Source: Bryobacterales bacterium (GTDB lineage: Bacteria; Acidobacteriota; Terriglobia; Bryobacterales; Bryobacteraceae). From it: DNA of 64,000 nucleotides. The notes under the pieces were generated by a model. That model saw only the letters and a list, made by a program, of their open reading frames with translations. It did no database searches and was not told where the DNA came from. Shown in pieces: positions 42,580-52,633 of this stretch. The stretch covers positions 1 through 64,000 of the forward strand of contig JADLDI010000123.1 in assembly GCA_020846745.1 (NCBI GenBank), written 5' to 3'. The position numbers and the translations under genes are program-made. The stretch's first letter is position 1, and every line of letters begins with the position of its first letter.

Positions 42580-44426
42580 CGCGAACTCGTACGGCGCTTC
42601 AGTTGCTCGAACTGCTTCAGTTTGATCGCGATGAACGTCAGAGGGCTCAAGCGCCCGAAGGAGCCACCCGACTGGGTGACCGGCATTGGATGTCGCCGCT
42701 CTACCGAGGAGAGCCTTCGCTTGAGGTATTCCGTCTCGGGAGTGACCTGAGCTTTTTGTGGCGGATTGACCCTGGTGATCAAGTGGCGGCCGAAGAAATC
42801 GCTTCCTGGTGGGACGCCGAATTCGGTCAAGATCCTCCAGCCTCGCAAGCAGAGCTTCGCGCACGTGGAGTCCGGGCGCTCACCTATTCGGACCACACGC
42901 GCGAGGAGGTAGTCGGACGAACCGGCTTCTTGTTTGGTGGCGTGGCAGCTAACATTCGGCGGAAAGCCCGCGTCTATGGCAGCGATTTTGGCGACGCTTT
43001 GAGCGCTAAGGCCCTCGCCTCAATTCTTTTCATGTACTTTGCCTGCCTCGCTCCCGCGGTAGCATTTGGCGGGCTGCTGTCCGAGTTTACACGTGGCGAA
43101 CTGGGTGCGATGGAGATGCTGGTGAGCACAGCCATCTGCGGAGTTGTTTATGCGCTCACGGCTGGTCAGCCCTTGGTGATTCTCGGCAGCACTGGGCCGG
43201 TGATTGTTTTCATTGCGCTGCTGTACGATTTATGCGCCCGCCTCACACAACCATTTCTCCCCACGCTGGCGTGGGTCGGATTGTGGACCGCCGTCATCCT
43301 CGTGTCGCTTGCCGCTACCGAAGCCAGCAGTTTGGTGAGATGGTTCACTCGTTTCACGGATGAGATCTTTGCCGGCCTTATCTCTCTGATCTTCGTGTAT
43401 GAAGCCGTAAAGGATTCCATTGGGGCGCTGCTCGACAAATCGGTGGCTCGGGACACAGCTCTGCTCTCGCTCGTGCTGGCACTGGGTACATATACCTTGG
43501 CTAGCCAGTTTGCGCAGATGCGCCGCAGTCCGTACTTGAAGACATCGGTTCGGAACGCTCTAGCCGATTTTGGTCCGGCTCTGGCCATTGTTTTGATGGC
43601 CGCCGCCGCGTACTTCATGAGGCCCGTCCAGGTGGCCACACTATCTCTTCCGCCGCAATTCGGCACCACTTCGGGCCGGCCATGGCTGGTCGACTTGTGG
43701 GCCGTACCGGTGTGGGTTCGTTTGGCGGCAATCGTGCCGGCGCTGCTTGTTTCTATCTTGTTGTTTCTTGACCAGAACATAACGGTACGGTTGGTAAACA
43801 ACCGGCGGAACCGCCTACGCAAAGGCTTCGGTTATCATCTGGATCTACTCGTCGTTGGTCTTTTGGTCGGTGTCTGTTCTTTGTTCGGTCTGCCCTGGAT
43901 GGTGGCTGCTACCGTCCGCTCGCTGAACCACGTTCAGAGCCTGGCTAACATAAAGCGCGACGGCGACCGGGTTCAGGTGCAGGGAGTTCTCGAGAATCGG
44001 CTCACGGGCTTGGTAATTCATCTCCTGGTGGCCGGATCGATTTTGCTGCTTGACCAACTCCGCCAAGTGCCCATGCCGGTGTTGTTCGGGCTGTTCCTCT
44101 ACATGGGGATTTCGTCCATGCGTGGTAACCAGTTGTTTGAGCGAATGCGTCTGTGGCTCACAGACCGAAATCTTTATCCAGATCACTATTACGTGCGGGA
44201 AGTGCCGGACCGGGTGATCACCCGATTCACTCTCATCCAATCTGGTCTCCTCGGGCTGTTGTGGGTGCTGAAGGCATCGCCACTGGGAATCCTGTTCCCT
44301 TTGCTCATCGCCTTGCTGGTTCCTATCCGCTTCCTATTGTCGAGGTACTTCGAGGAGCGCCACCTGGTATTTCTCGATGCAGAGGAAGAACCAGAAGACG
44401 AACAGGACGCTGCTGCAGGACCTTAG
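42576..44426 (+). CDS. SLC4/band 3-type bicarbonate transporter
   Basis: 616 aa, start in the ATGA overlap with the carbonic anhydrase. A ~125-aa soluble N-terminus is followed by about 12-14 membrane helices. Family signatures: GGVAANIRRKARVYGSDF before helix 1, LVILGSTGPVIVF, FTDEIFAGLISLIFVYEA, LFLDQNITVRLVNN and RNRLRKGFGYHLDLL. These are band 3/SLC4 landmarks better known from eukaryotic anion exchangers. A bacterial carbonic anhydrase-SLC4 operon suggests direct channelling of bicarbonate, an uncommon arrangement. Confidence 0.85.
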   Translation: MTRTRTALQLLELLQFDRDERQRAQAPEGATRLGDRHWMSPLYRGEPSLEVFRLGSDLSFLWRIDPGDQVAAEEIASWWDAEFGQDPPASQAELRARGVRALTYSDHTREEVVGRTGFLFGGVAANIRRKARVYGSDFGDALSAKALASILFMYFACLAPAVAFGGLLSEFTRGELGAMEMLVSTAICGVVYALTAGQPLVILGSTGPVIVFIALLYDLCARLTQPFLPTLAWVGLWTAVILVSLAATEASSLVRWFTRFTDEIFAGLISLIFVYEAVKDSIGALLDKSVARDTALLSLVLALGTYTLASQFAQMRRSPYLKTSVRNALADFGPALAIVLMAAAAYFMRPVQVATLSLPPQFGTTSGRPWLVDLWAVPVWVRLAAIVPALLVSILLFLDQNITVRLVNNRRNRLRKGFGYHLDLLVVGLLVGVCSLFGLPWMVAATVRSLNHVQSLANIKRDGDRVQVQGVLENRLTGLVIHLLVAGSILLLDQLRQVPMPVLFGLFLYMGISSMRGNQLFERMRLWLTDRNLYPDHYYVREVPDRVITRFTLIQSGLLGLLWVLKASPLGILFPLLIALLVPIRFLLSRYFEERHLVFLDAEEEPEDEQDAAAGP

Positions 44427-44493
44427 AGGAAGAGAGATTCCGATCATCGCGGAGAAGACTCTGGGCACGCGATGGAAGGGGCGCCATTACTTT

Positions 44494-44673
44494 TCAAGTG
44501 TGCGATTGGCCGAGTAATTCGTGCTCAGCTCGAAACCAGTCTTCCTCTGGCGAGCCCTCAGGACAGCCCCTTTTCTGCCAAAGGTAGTACGCCAAAATGG
44601 CGATCTGTTCGTAAGAGGTATCGGGCTCCATCTCCGTGGGAGGCTCTGCTGGGGTCCCTACTGTAGACATCAT
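44494..44673 (-). CDS. DUF2934 protein
   Basis: 59 aa from the first of two adjacent ATGs, behind GGAAGGAG. The core IAILAYYLWQKRGCPEGSPEEDWFRAE is the DUF2934 signature (helix, GCP.GSPEEDWF, helix). Short proteins of this kind are common in Acidobacteria and Proteobacteria; function unknown. Confidence 0.75.
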   Translation of the reverse strand: MMSTVGTPAEPPTEMEPDTSYEQIAILAYYLWQKRGCPEGSPEEDWFRAEHELLGQSHT

Positions 44674-44911
44674 GTTTTCTCCTTCCGGTGAACCTTTGAC
44701 CAAGCCAATGCCCTTAAAAGAGCAGTATCGGCACCTGCCTAAGCACAACCCAGTGTGGAGACGCTCGGCGAACCGTCCAGGTTACTTGGTTTCACTTTCC
44801 AAAGCTTGCTCAAACGCTCAAACGTAGACCGTGGTCCAAAACGTCGATTGTCCAAAACGTCGATATCGATAGCTAGTTGTCAAAACGTAGTCGCTCCTCG
44901 CATGTAAGCCT

Positions 44912-46240
44912 CTACCGATTGAGCTTGAAGCCGCGGGAAACCGCGACTTCCCATAAAACGTACGCATAAGAACCTCCAGTACCAGCCGTGAAATCGCGGA
45001 GGAATCTCCCCGCAATCAGGCGTCCGACTCCGGCGCCGACGCGCTGCCCGCGTCCGATGGGAAGCAATAGCGTCGCATCGATCTCGGTCCCAATGCGGCG
45101 CGGTACCGGTCCCGCCTGTGGTGGGACGGCCACTGCGATGGCCTGCGAAGGACTGTAGAGATAGTCGCGGCCGCTAACGAGCCATAGGTTGTGCACATCC
45201 AGTTGGACTAGAGCCGTCTTCCCAGGATGCAAGTCGACGCCAATCCGGGCATCCTGCACATTCCGGGGTCCCACAATGTCAGCAAAACCGAAATACCGAT
45301 GTGCCGTGAGAAACAACGAATCAAATGTCGCAGTGGTATGCCCGGCAGTTCCCAGTCCGCCACTGACGAAACTGTACTCCGCCGAAATCCCCGAGGACCA
45401 TGGCGCGCTGGCTGGCCTACAGTGAAGAACGATTGCGGCCATCGACGCGCGAATGCGTCCCGTTGGCAATGAACCGAGTTGCCTGGCCAACTCTACCGAA
45501 AGATCAATACCACCGGCCAGGGAACGGCCCAGGCCGACTCCGAATGTGTAGCGATCCTCGCGTTTGGGCTCCTCAAAAGTGGACTGGAGATGCGGGCGCG
45601 TGGTTCGCAATACATACGGTTCCAGTCGGCTGAAGCCAGCTTTATTTTGAAAACGCCCATAGGCACCGAACAGAGAATTCAAATATAGCCCATGAGATAA
45701 ATTGAAACTCGCGGGGTCCACCTTAACTTCGCTGGCGCCGATCAAATCAACGCCGACATCTTTGGTCCCTACCATCACCCTAACTCCATCAAATGACCTT
45801 CCAACATTTCGCCAAGGCGCCGGGCTGATGAGGCGTTCGTCGCCATACGCCAACTCCTGTCGCCCAACGCGGGCGCGCACCTTGGAGTTTTCCCGCCCCA
45901 ACTCAACGTAGGCTTGGTAGAGATCAAACGGATCCCGAAATGGTGGGGCCGCACTGCCCTTGCCAGGAGCCCGCGCGTCTTGCACCTCTACCATCATCTT
46001 CATCCACTCCGTCGGCCGTAGATCGACGCCAAAGCGAATTCGACTTAGCGCATAGGCATCATTATTGCGAGGCTGAAAGCCGGCTCCGCCACGAAATTCC
46101 GGACGCACCCTGAGTGACCCCGTAACCACAATCGTAGGATTGAATGGGACCTGAGTGTTCTGAGCTGGCTCCTCTCCATGAATCTGAGAAGCGGCCAACA
46201 GCCCGAGACACCACGCCAAGCTATTCAACGATGTTCTCAA
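44912..46240 (-). CDS. Alginate-export-type outer-membrane barrel
   Basis: 442 aa. Signal peptide (ends near SQIHGEE), then alternating beta strands throughout. Landmarks resemble the AlgE/alginate_exp family: RIRFGVDLRPTEWMKMMVEVQDAR, ARVGRQELAYGDERLI, NVGRSFDGVRV, and a C-terminal strand YVLWEVAVSRGFKLNR. Probably a porin for anionic sugars or other small solutes. Overlaps the upstream TM-helix gene by 20 nt, so the two are likely cotranscribed. Confidence 0.7.
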   Translation of the reverse strand: MRTSLNSLAWCLGLLAASQIHGEEPAQNTQVPFNPTIVVTGSLRVRPEFRGGAGFQPRNNDAYALSRIRFGVDLRPTEWMKMMVEVQDARAPGKGSAAPPFRDPFDLYQAYVELGRENSKVRARVGRQELAYGDERLISPAPWRNVGRSFDGVRVMVGTKDVGVDLIGASEVKVDPASFNLSHGLYLNSLFGAYGRFQNKAGFSRLEPYVLRTTRPHLQSTFEEPKREDRYTFGVGLGRSLAGGIDLSVELARQLGSLPTGRIRASMAAIVLHCRPASAPWSSGISAEYSFVSGGLGTAGHTTATFDSLFLTAHRYFGFADIVGPRNVQDARIGVDLHPGKTALVQLDVHNLWLVSGRDYLYSPSQAIAVAVPPQAGPVPRRIGTEIDATLLLPIGRGQRVGAGVGRLIAGRFLRDFTAGTGGSYAYVLWEVAVSRGFKLNR

Positions 46241-47051
46241 TTAGCATGGTATTTGGTACGGTGAACTGTCGGCCGTCCGATTCAAAGGTTGCGCCAACCG
46301 CCCGAATGGCGATCAGGCGGCCTGATTTTCCCTGGATTTCCAACTGGTTGCCGGGCGAAAAGAGCTCTCTAGCGAACGCGCCGGCCAGGAGGTTGTTCAC
46401 GACACTACGGCTCCCCAGCCCGAGGGCAAGAGCGATGGCAAGGCCGAGAGAAACGACCAGAACCGTAAACACCATTGTCAGGATTTCTGTATTGACACCG
46501 GCCTGGGCCAAGGACAAGATAGTGACCAGCAGATTCAGGAAATAGCGAAAAGAGGTAGCCAACCCAGACGCGTATTCCAGACCCGCTGCACGAGTCGTAG
46601 ATTCGATCGATCTTGAAAACAATCGAGATATTACCATTCCCGCGAGGAAGATAACAATGCTACTTATCAGCCGCGGAAGAAACGAGACGAATTGGCTCAG
46701 CAACCCAGATAGATAAGGGAGTCGAAGGGCTCCAACCGTCGCTATTAGCGTGAGCGATACTACTACCCAGAATACGAGGCGGCTCAAGAGCAGTGACGCC
46801 GGCCCCGTGAATCCAATTGAGCGAAGGGGCTGAAGCACGGCCCGGCGTTCGCAAAACGTATCAACCCCAAACGTCTTCACAATCCGCCGAACCGAAACTT
46901 CAGCCAGCTTCGCGACAACCAGACCGATCACTAGGAGCAGCAGCGCTGCCGCGAAGCTTGGTATGAATTCCAGGAAGCTCTTGAGTGAGGCCTGATAGGC
47001 ATCTCGAAGAACCTGCCAAGTAGATTCCGACATACGCTCGTTTATCTCCAC
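46221..47051 (-). CDS. MscS/TM-helix-repeat membrane protein
   Basis: 276 aa with about five membrane helices. Conserved TM-helix repeats (FLEFIPSFAAALLLLVIGLVVAKLAEVSVRRIVK and LPRLISSIVIFLAGMVISRLF) precede an MscS-like pore helix and beta domain (VVSLGLAIALALGLGSRSVVNNLLAGAFARELFSPGNQLEIQG...VPNTMLIE). Probably a small conductance, mechanosensitive-type channel. It ends shortly after the beta domain, so it lacks the vestibule of full MscS. Operon with the sigma factor upstream. Confidence 0.75.
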   Translation of the reverse strand: MEINERMSESTWQVLRDAYQASLKSFLEFIPSFAAALLLLVIGLVVAKLAEVSVRRIVKTFGVDTFCERRAVLQPLRSIGFTGPASLLLSRLVFWVVVSLTLIATVGALRLPYLSGLLSQFVSFLPRLISSIVIFLAGMVISRLFSRSIESTTRAAGLEYASGLATSFRYFLNLLVTILSLAQAGVNTEILTMVFTVLVVSLGLAIALALGLGSRSVVNNLLAGAFARELFSPGNQLEIQGKSGRLIAIRAVGATFESDGRQFTVPNTMLIENIVE

Positions 47052-47074
47052 ATATCTAAGTCGTTGTTTTGCTA

Positions 47075-47275
47075 TCAGCCACGGTTTGGAGCCCTAGAAA
47101 ACAGAAGTTTTAGCAACGCGTTGATTACGATCCAGAACGCCCAAGCATTGGTGGCCAGCATGTCCTTGCCGAATCGAATCAAGCGCATTCGGCTTTTAAG
47201 CCGTTCGACCACTACCTGACGAGGCTCGGCCTTCAAGCTGTTCCAAGTCTCAAAAGTTTCACGAGAATCCATCAT
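47075..47275 (-). CDS. Small membrane protein coupled to an ECF sigma factor
   Basis: 66 aa, start overlapping the sigma-factor stop by 4 nt. Basic N-terminal half (QVVVERLKSRMRLIRFGKDML) and one membrane helix (about 44-60). Could act as a tiny membrane tether or regulator of the sigma factor, but it has no anti-sigma zinc motif. Family not recognised. Confidence 0.5.
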   Translation of the reverse strand: MMDSRETFETWNSLKAEPRQVVVERLKSRMRLIRFGKDMLATNAWAFWIVINALLKLLFSRAPNRG

Positions 47276-47841
47276 GGAGCCGCTTTCTTGGTTGGAGCGC
47301 CGGGAGCCTGGTGGTGTCTGCGAAACGACTCACGGGCTCGCAGTAGCCGCATCTTTACTGCGCCCACTGAGGTCGACATGGCGTCCGCGATCTCCTCCAA
47401 CTCGAGCCCCATTACGTATTTGAAGATCAAGATCGAGCGCTGATCCGGGGGAAGCCGGGCGAGAGTCTGCAGAACGGCATCATTCCTTTCGGTACTGGGA
47501 TGGTCGCCGACCTGGTCAATCGCAAACGCGTTTTCTGAAGCTTGGGCCGTGCGCCGTTTTTCGAGAAAATTTAGACAGTGGTTGTAGGCGATACGGTAAA
47601 GCCAACTGGAGAAGGCTGAGCGGCCTTCGAAGCCGTTGATGTTTACGTACGCTCTGATAAACACCTCTTGCATCAGGTCCTCGGCATCAGCACGACTGCC
47701 CGACAGCCGCAGGCAAAGGGTATAGACCATTGAGTGATGCCGATCCACCAACTTCTCGAAGGCAGCATCGCTGCGCAGTGGATCTGCTTTTACCTGAGCT
47801 ATGAGTTCGGAATCGTCGTCTGAAAGTGGCGCGGAGCGCAT
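47272..47841 (-). CDS. ECF sigma factor
   Basis: 189 aa from ATG 47841. Sigma region 2 is DRHHSMVYTLCLRLSG..DAEDLMQEVFIRAY and ending WLYRIAYN; region 4 is LPPDQRSILIFKYVMGLELEEIADAMSTSVGAVKMRLLRARE. It lies in an operon with a small membrane protein, the MscS-like channel and the barrel, suggesting an envelope or osmotic stress regulon. No anti-sigma gene of the zinc-bound type is adjacent. Confidence 0.85.
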   Translation of the reverse strand: MRSAPLSDDDSELIAQVKADPLRSDAAFEKLVDRHHSMVYTLCLRLSGSRADAEDLMQEVFIRAYVNINGFEGRSAFSSWLYRIAYNHCLNFLEKRRTAQASENAFAIDQVGDHPSTERNDAVLQTLARLPPDQRSILIFKYVMGLELEEIADAMSTSVGAVKMRLLRARESFRRHHQAPGAPTKKAAP

Positions 47842-48138
47842 GGAACGCCTCACTTGAAGGCGTTCCCGACAGCATAGCAAATCCGGGTACGTGTGTATGC
47901 AGTAGCATTACTACTCGCGCTCCGATGGCCGGATGTAGCCATCTTAAGGCATTGGACCGGTGCGAAGGACAGGAAGTAACGGGATCTCAAGAAATTTTTC
48001 CAGGGCCGGCAGCCTGTCCATTTTTTTTGACGCAGCCGTTACTTCACGACGGAGGTGCCTGTCATACGCGCAAAGGGCCAAGTGCCGATGCGATGTTCGA
48101 TTTCGCTATGGCATAGGCCAAAAAAGGAGTTTAACGCA

Positions 48139-48819
48139 ATGACGCGACCGATTCTAGCCCTCTGCATCGGGGTTTTGCTTTTGGGTGGGCCGCTACGATC
48201 CGAGACGACGGTACGGGTACTGAAGGCGGAACTCGCTATACCCTTCGGTAGTGCACCGGGTAGCCTAGTCCTTCTTGAGGACTACCTTACATTTGTTGAT
48301 CAGGAGAAACCTGAGGCTTCCTTTGCGGCCCGCCGCGATGAAATCCGCGCAATCACCGTTGAAGGCGAGGCGGTAGCAATTGAGGTCGCTTCACCCGTTC
48401 GGGATCGCAGCGGGGCTCGAACCCGCCTCACATTTAAGGTGGCAGATCCCGCCGGGCCCGACGCCATCAAAACCTGGCAGAGTGCAGCCTCTGTCTCAAC
48501 GCCCAAAGCAACCAGCAGCAAGCAACCGAGCGAGACTCTAACCTATCAGGTGCAGCATGACCATCGATTTGGGGGATGTAAGGGCCGCCTCATCATAACG
48601 CAGGACCGGATCGCTTTCGAATCCATCACCGATATCAGCCACTCACGACAGTGGGCTCTGCGTGATGTTAAAGAAATGAAGCGAGACAACCCCTATGCTC
48701 TGAAGATTGAGCCTTTCAGCGGCAATACTTACAAGTTTGAACTTCAAGGACAAGGGATGGACAGCGACACCTATCGAACTCTTGTGGATCGTGTGACGGC
48801 AGCCCGGTCGCTTCGATGA
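48139..48819 (+). CDS. Exported PH-like/hypothetical protein
   Basis: 226 aa from ATG behind AAAAAGGAG. Signal peptide (about 1-21, ending RSE), an N-terminal beta-rich part, a low-complexity linker (STPKATSSKQPSET) and a C-terminal domain (HDHRFGGCKGRLIITQDRIAFESI...WALRDVKEMKRDNP...YKFELQG) with the strand pattern of a GRAM/PH-type fold. Probably periplasmic. It lies 55 nt before an MscS gene. Confidence 0.6.
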   Translation: MTRPILALCIGVLLLGGPLRSETTVRVLKAELAIPFGSAPGSLVLLEDYLTFVDQEKPEASFAARRDEIRAITVEGEAVAIEVASPVRDRSGARTRLTFKVADPAGPDAIKTWQSAASVSTPKATSSKQPSETLTYQVQHDHRFGGCKGRLIITQDRIAFESITDISHSRQWALRDVKEMKRDNPYALKIEPFSGNTYKFELQGQGMDSDTYRTLVDRVTAARSLR

Positions 48820-48873
48820 CTGTACGGTTGACAGAAGTCGTGATCTCGCCCCTGTACATCGTAGGAAAACCGC

Positions 48874-49788
48874 ATGGATAGATTCTTTAATGAATGGCTC
48901 TTCAATCCGACCGTTGGTAAACTTGTCGCCGCATCCGTTGCACTGACGATAGTTTTCGCGATTGTTCGCCTGGCACAACGGTCGGTCGGGAAGTACATCG
49001 ACGATGTCGATACCCGTTACCGCGTGCGCAAATTCATTAGCTTCTTGGGCTATGCTTCGGCCGCAATTGCAATCGCTACGGTGTATAGCGATCGCCTCGG
49101 TGGTTTTACCGTGGCGTTTGGCGTCGCCGGCGCAGGAATCGCATTTGCCTTGCAGGAGGTCATTGCTAGCGTGGCTGGATGGGTTGCCGTTTCCTTAGGT
49201 AGCTTTTATTCCCCCGGGGATCGGGTACAACTGGGCGGAATCAAGGGCGATGTCATCGACATATCGATCCTGCGGACGACGGTTATGGAAGTTGGGGAAT
49301 GGGTTGCTGGAGATCTTTACACCGGTCGTATTGTGCGGATTGCGAACAGCTTTGTGTTTAAGGAACCGGTGTTCAACTACTCCGGCGATTTCCCGTTCTT
49401 GTGGGACGAGATCACTTTGCCTGTCAAGTATGGGTCCGATTGGAAGCTGGCCAAGACAATGTTGAGGGGCATTGTGGACGAGGTGCTGGTCGGCTACGCT
49501 GCCGAGGTGAAGTCTTCCTGGGTGGCTATGGTGAAGCAGTACAGGCTTGAAGAGGCGAATGTGGAACCCATGATTACCCTTCGCGCTACCGACAACTGGA
49601 TCGAGTTTACGGTACGCTATATCGTCGACTATCGAAAACGGCGCACTACTAAGGACTATCTTTTCACGCGAATCCTTGAGGAGGTTGATAAGTCGGGCGA
49701 CCAGATCCGACTTGCCTCCGCCACCTTCGAGATGGTTCCGGGCTCGACGATTGACGTCCGATTGTCAGGCAACGATCATTCGCATTAA
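48874..49788 (+). CDS. MscS-family mechanosensitive channel
   Basis: 304 aa. Two or three N-terminal helices, then the pore helix GVAGAGIAFALQEVIASVAGWVAVSLGSFYSPGDRVQLGG, which is the MscS core (pore plus start of the beta domain), and a C-terminal vestibule. The long VAGDLYTGRIVRIANSFVF region is like the MscS variant in which the beta domain ends in IPNS. Likely a tension-gated channel. It is the first of a three-gene set with an ATPase and a second MscS. Confidence 0.85.
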   Translation: MDRFFNEWLFNPTVGKLVAASVALTIVFAIVRLAQRSVGKYIDDVDTRYRVRKFISFLGYASAAIAIATVYSDRLGGFTVAFGVAGAGIAFALQEVIASVAGWVAVSLGSFYSPGDRVQLGGIKGDVIDISILRTTVMEVGEWVAGDLYTGRIVRIANSFVFKEPVFNYSGDFPFLWDEITLPVKYGSDWKLAKTMLRGIVDEVLVGYAAEVKSSWVAMVKQYRLEEANVEPMITLRATDNWIEFTVRYIVDYRKRRTTKDYLFTRILEEVDKSGDQIRLASATFEMVPGSTIDVRLSGNDHSH

Positions 49789-49837
49789 GAACGCGGGCTA
49801 CGATCGTGACCCGCTGAAAGTGAGCACCTGCTGCTGA

Positions 49838-52621
49838 ATGCTTGAAGATACTCCTTCACAAGTCTGGTCGGCCTTGCGGGCAGACGTTGTGCGTCTGGAG
49901 GAGCGTCTCGCCACGCAGTATGAGGCTAGCCTTGCGAGTATTCAGCGGCTCTTGGACTCAGTGGAGGCTGCCAGCCATCGGGAGCTTGGTGCCGATAGGC
50001 TCGGAACACTTGAAGCGATGAAGAAGCTGGTAGAGGGGCCGGGACAGGACCTCCTCTATGAGCCGGTCCGAGTCCTCCGACGCGAACGGCCCGCCGAGCG
50101 AGCTCTGGAAGCGCTGGACAATTTTGCAGAGGGTCTTGAGGATTTGGTTCGGCGAATGCCGGAATCCCTTGCATTGAGTGGTGAAGAGCTTCATCAATTG
50201 CTGACTCCGTGGACTCGCCTTGGGCTGCGTCGTTTCGTCATAAAGAGGCGCCCCCGCGTCGAAGTACGTCTGCGGGAAGTAGCCGCACTCCATTTTTCCC
50301 GGGAATTGAGCCGACGGGCTAAATTTGACGCGGAATGTCTGCTCATCTTGACTCAATCGATGGCGGCGCTTGTTGAGCCGTGGCAAGACTATCGTCGATA
50401 TTCGCTACTGCAACATGGTGAACATACAGTCGAAGCCAACGAACTACTCAACCTGCGAAAGCGATGGTCTCTTGGTGTGCGGAAATTGCGGGAGCGAGGC
50501 GAACGTCAGAGATTGGCGCTTAGGACCTGGGCTGGCGCGTCGATTGATCGGGTTGCTTGTGCTCTCGCCAAGAACTATCGGCCGAGCAGTGACGCGCGGG
50601 CCGAAGTACGTCAATCAGCGTGGCAAGAGAACTTTCACTTTTGGTCCCGTCAGCAACGTGCGGTCAGCGGCACGATCGACTTGGAGTGGGAATCCACGAC
50701 GCTGATGGTGGACGTTTGTCTTGAATCTAATAGGGCGTTGCACTCAGCCGACAACGAACAGTCCGACCTACTGAGCGAACTCGAATCGGTCCAAGATTGG
50801 TTGAGGAAAGCAGGCCCGAGCTCTGACATCGGAGAAATGCCTCCAGCGGTCGCCCAGCTTGTTTCTGCCGAAGACAGAGTAAGCGCGTGGTTGCGGGCTG
50901 TTGAAAGCGCGGCCGAGCGTCGTCTTTCCCCTGTCATCGAGACGGTAGAGCCGAAGCGGGCAATTCCCGGTTGGCGGGAACCGTGGAGACGCTTGCAGCC
51001 TGCCAAAGAGTTCACGTCGACATTTCGACGTGTCGGAGCGCCGCTGGTTGTCGGAGGGTTCCGTGAAGCCGAAGGCGAGCATCGGGCCGTCATTCGCGCG
51101 ATCGAACAGGCCCGGCAGGTTGTCCGCTTCAGCGCCGAGACGGCTGCCGCAGATTTGACGGCGGGCCCACAGATTGCCCAGGAAGGTTTTGCTAACGCGC
51201 TTTCGCTGGTCACCTTTCAGCGGGAATCACTGTCAGACCCACACGCCAAGGTTGAGAAGTCTCTCGTCGAAGGTCTGGCGAGTTCCTTCTTGCTTGTCCA
51301 CCTTCGGCTCGAGCAGCACCGGCTGGGCTTTCTGACACAACTATTGCGTCAGAGTGGCTCCCGGGCGCGGCGTGAGATCTGGAGCAAGACAAGCCAGTTT
51401 GCAACTGCAGGTGGCCGTTGGGCGAAGCGTTTCGGCCATGACCGCTACCATTGGACCCTCCAGAAGATCGGGTGGGAGGCTCCTCCGCCTGCCATCTCTG
51501 CACCGGTCGTGTCTCGGGGATACTTGGGCGACACATTAGGTCTACAGCTTGGCGCGCGGGATCTGCCGATGATCTATCGGCGCCTCTTTAGATTGGCCCC
51601 TGTTGAAGATCCCAGGTTCCTTGTAGGGCGAGAAGCAGAGATGGCCGAATTGGCGATCGCTCGCGACTTGTGGCAGTCCAATCGCAGCGTTGCAGTGGTT
51701 CTAGTAGGTGAGAGGGGTAGCGGTAAGACGAGTATGCTCAATTGCCTGGTTGCACGTGAGCTTTCCGATTTGGACGTGGTTCGGAGCCAGTTCTCCAACC
51801 GTCTCACTAGGGCGGAGGACGTCCGCCACTTCCTGCATAAACTTCTAGACCTTCCGCAGGGAGAGGACCTTGAACACGCGCTCCTGGCGAAGAAGCGAAT
51901 CATTCTAATTGAAGAACTGGAGCGAACGTTCCTGAGGAAGATGAATGGGTTCGAGGGCTTGCTGGAACTGCTGTCGATCGTCTCGCGAACTTGCCGATCA
52001 ACGTTATGGGTGCTGTGTCTAAACCAAACCTCCTACCAGTATCTAGAAGCAGCTATCGGGCTCGGCGGATTCTTCTCACATCGGATCAATGCGATGTCGA
52101 TTGGCCCCGGCCAATTGAAAAATGCCGTGATGCTTCGGCATAACTTATCCGGCCTACGGCTTCATTTTCCAGACACGGAGGAAAGCAACGGCCGGGTCGA
52201 GCGCCTGCGACGTTTTCTCGGGCTTCAGCCGGCTCCCGAAGAGCAGTTCTTTGACTCGTTGTACCGCCAGTCCGGTGGAGTGTTTCGCAGCGCCTTTGAA
52301 CTGTGGCAACACTACATGGATCGAGTGGAAGCTGGTGTACTGTACATGCGGCAGCCGAACCTGCCGGATCTTGATCCACTCATCGCTCAACTGCGCGAGC
52401 CTGATCTATTCGCACTACAGGCGATCTTGCAGCACGGCAGTGTCACAGTGGAGGAGCATGCGGAGTTGTTTGAGTGCTCACACCGGGAAAGCCGTGTTCA
52501 ATTGGAACGACTCGAAAATTTGGAGTGCCTGGAGCCTGATCCTGCCGGACCTGGTCTCCGGATCCGACCAGAAGCGGGTCGACTCGTCCGCATCGCGCTG
52601 GCCCGGCGCAACCTAATTTAG
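49838..52621 (+). CDS. AAA/STAND-like ATPase lying between two MscS channels
   Basis: 927 aa. Residues ~1-600 are helical, with long coiled coils and no membrane helix I can see. The P-loop domain has Walker A GERGSGKTS (624-632) and Walker B RIILIEEL (Glu692-Glu693; Asp replaced by Glu). The C-terminal ~70 residues look like a winged helix (VTVEEHAELFECSHRESRVQLERLENLECLEP), as in ORC/STAND ATPases. Gene order MscS-ATPase-MscS, with 49-nt and 12-nt gaps, suggests one operon and a gating or assembly role. No family name recognised. Confidence 0.6.
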   Translation: MLEDTPSQVWSALRADVVRLEERLATQYEASLASIQRLLDSVEAASHRELGADRLGTLEAMKKLVEGPGQDLLYEPVRVLRRERPAERALEALDNFAEGLEDLVRRMPESLALSGEELHQLLTPWTRLGLRRFVIKRRPRVEVRLREVAALHFSRELSRRAKFDAECLLILTQSMAALVEPWQDYRRYSLLQHGEHTVEANELLNLRKRWSLGVRKLRERGERQRLALRTWAGASIDRVACALAKNYRPSSDARAEVRQSAWQENFHFWSRQQRAVSGTIDLEWESTTLMVDVCLESNRALHSADNEQSDLLSELESVQDWLRKAGPSSDIGEMPPAVAQLVSAEDRVSAWLRAVESAAERRLSPVIETVEPKRAIPGWREPWRRLQPAKEFTSTFRRVGAPLVVGGFREAEGEHRAVIRAIEQARQVVRFSAETAAADLTAGPQIAQEGFANALSLVTFQRESLSDPHAKVEKSLVEGLASSFLLVHLRLEQHRLGFLTQLLRQSGSRARREIWSKTSQFATAGGRWAKRFGHDRYHWTLQKIGWEAPPPAISAPVVSRGYLGDTLGLQLGARDLPMIYRRLFRLAPVEDPRFLVGREAEMAELAIARDLWQSNRSVAVVLVGERGSGKTSMLNCLVARELSDLDVVRSQFSNRLTRAEDVRHFLHKLLDLPQGEDLEHALLAKKRIILIEELERTFLRKMNGFEGLLELLSIVSRTCRSTLWVLCLNQTSYQYLEAAIGLGGFFSHRINAMSIGPGQLKNAVMLRHNLSGLRLHFPDTEESNGRVERLRRFLGLQPAPEEQFFDSLYRQSGGVFRSAFELWQHYMDRVEAGVLYMRQPNLPDLDPLIAQLREPDLFALQAILQHGSVTVEEHAELFECSHRESRVQLERLENLECLEPDPAGPGLRIRPEAGRLVRIALARRNLI

Positions 52622-52633
52622 GGAGATCGCGTA

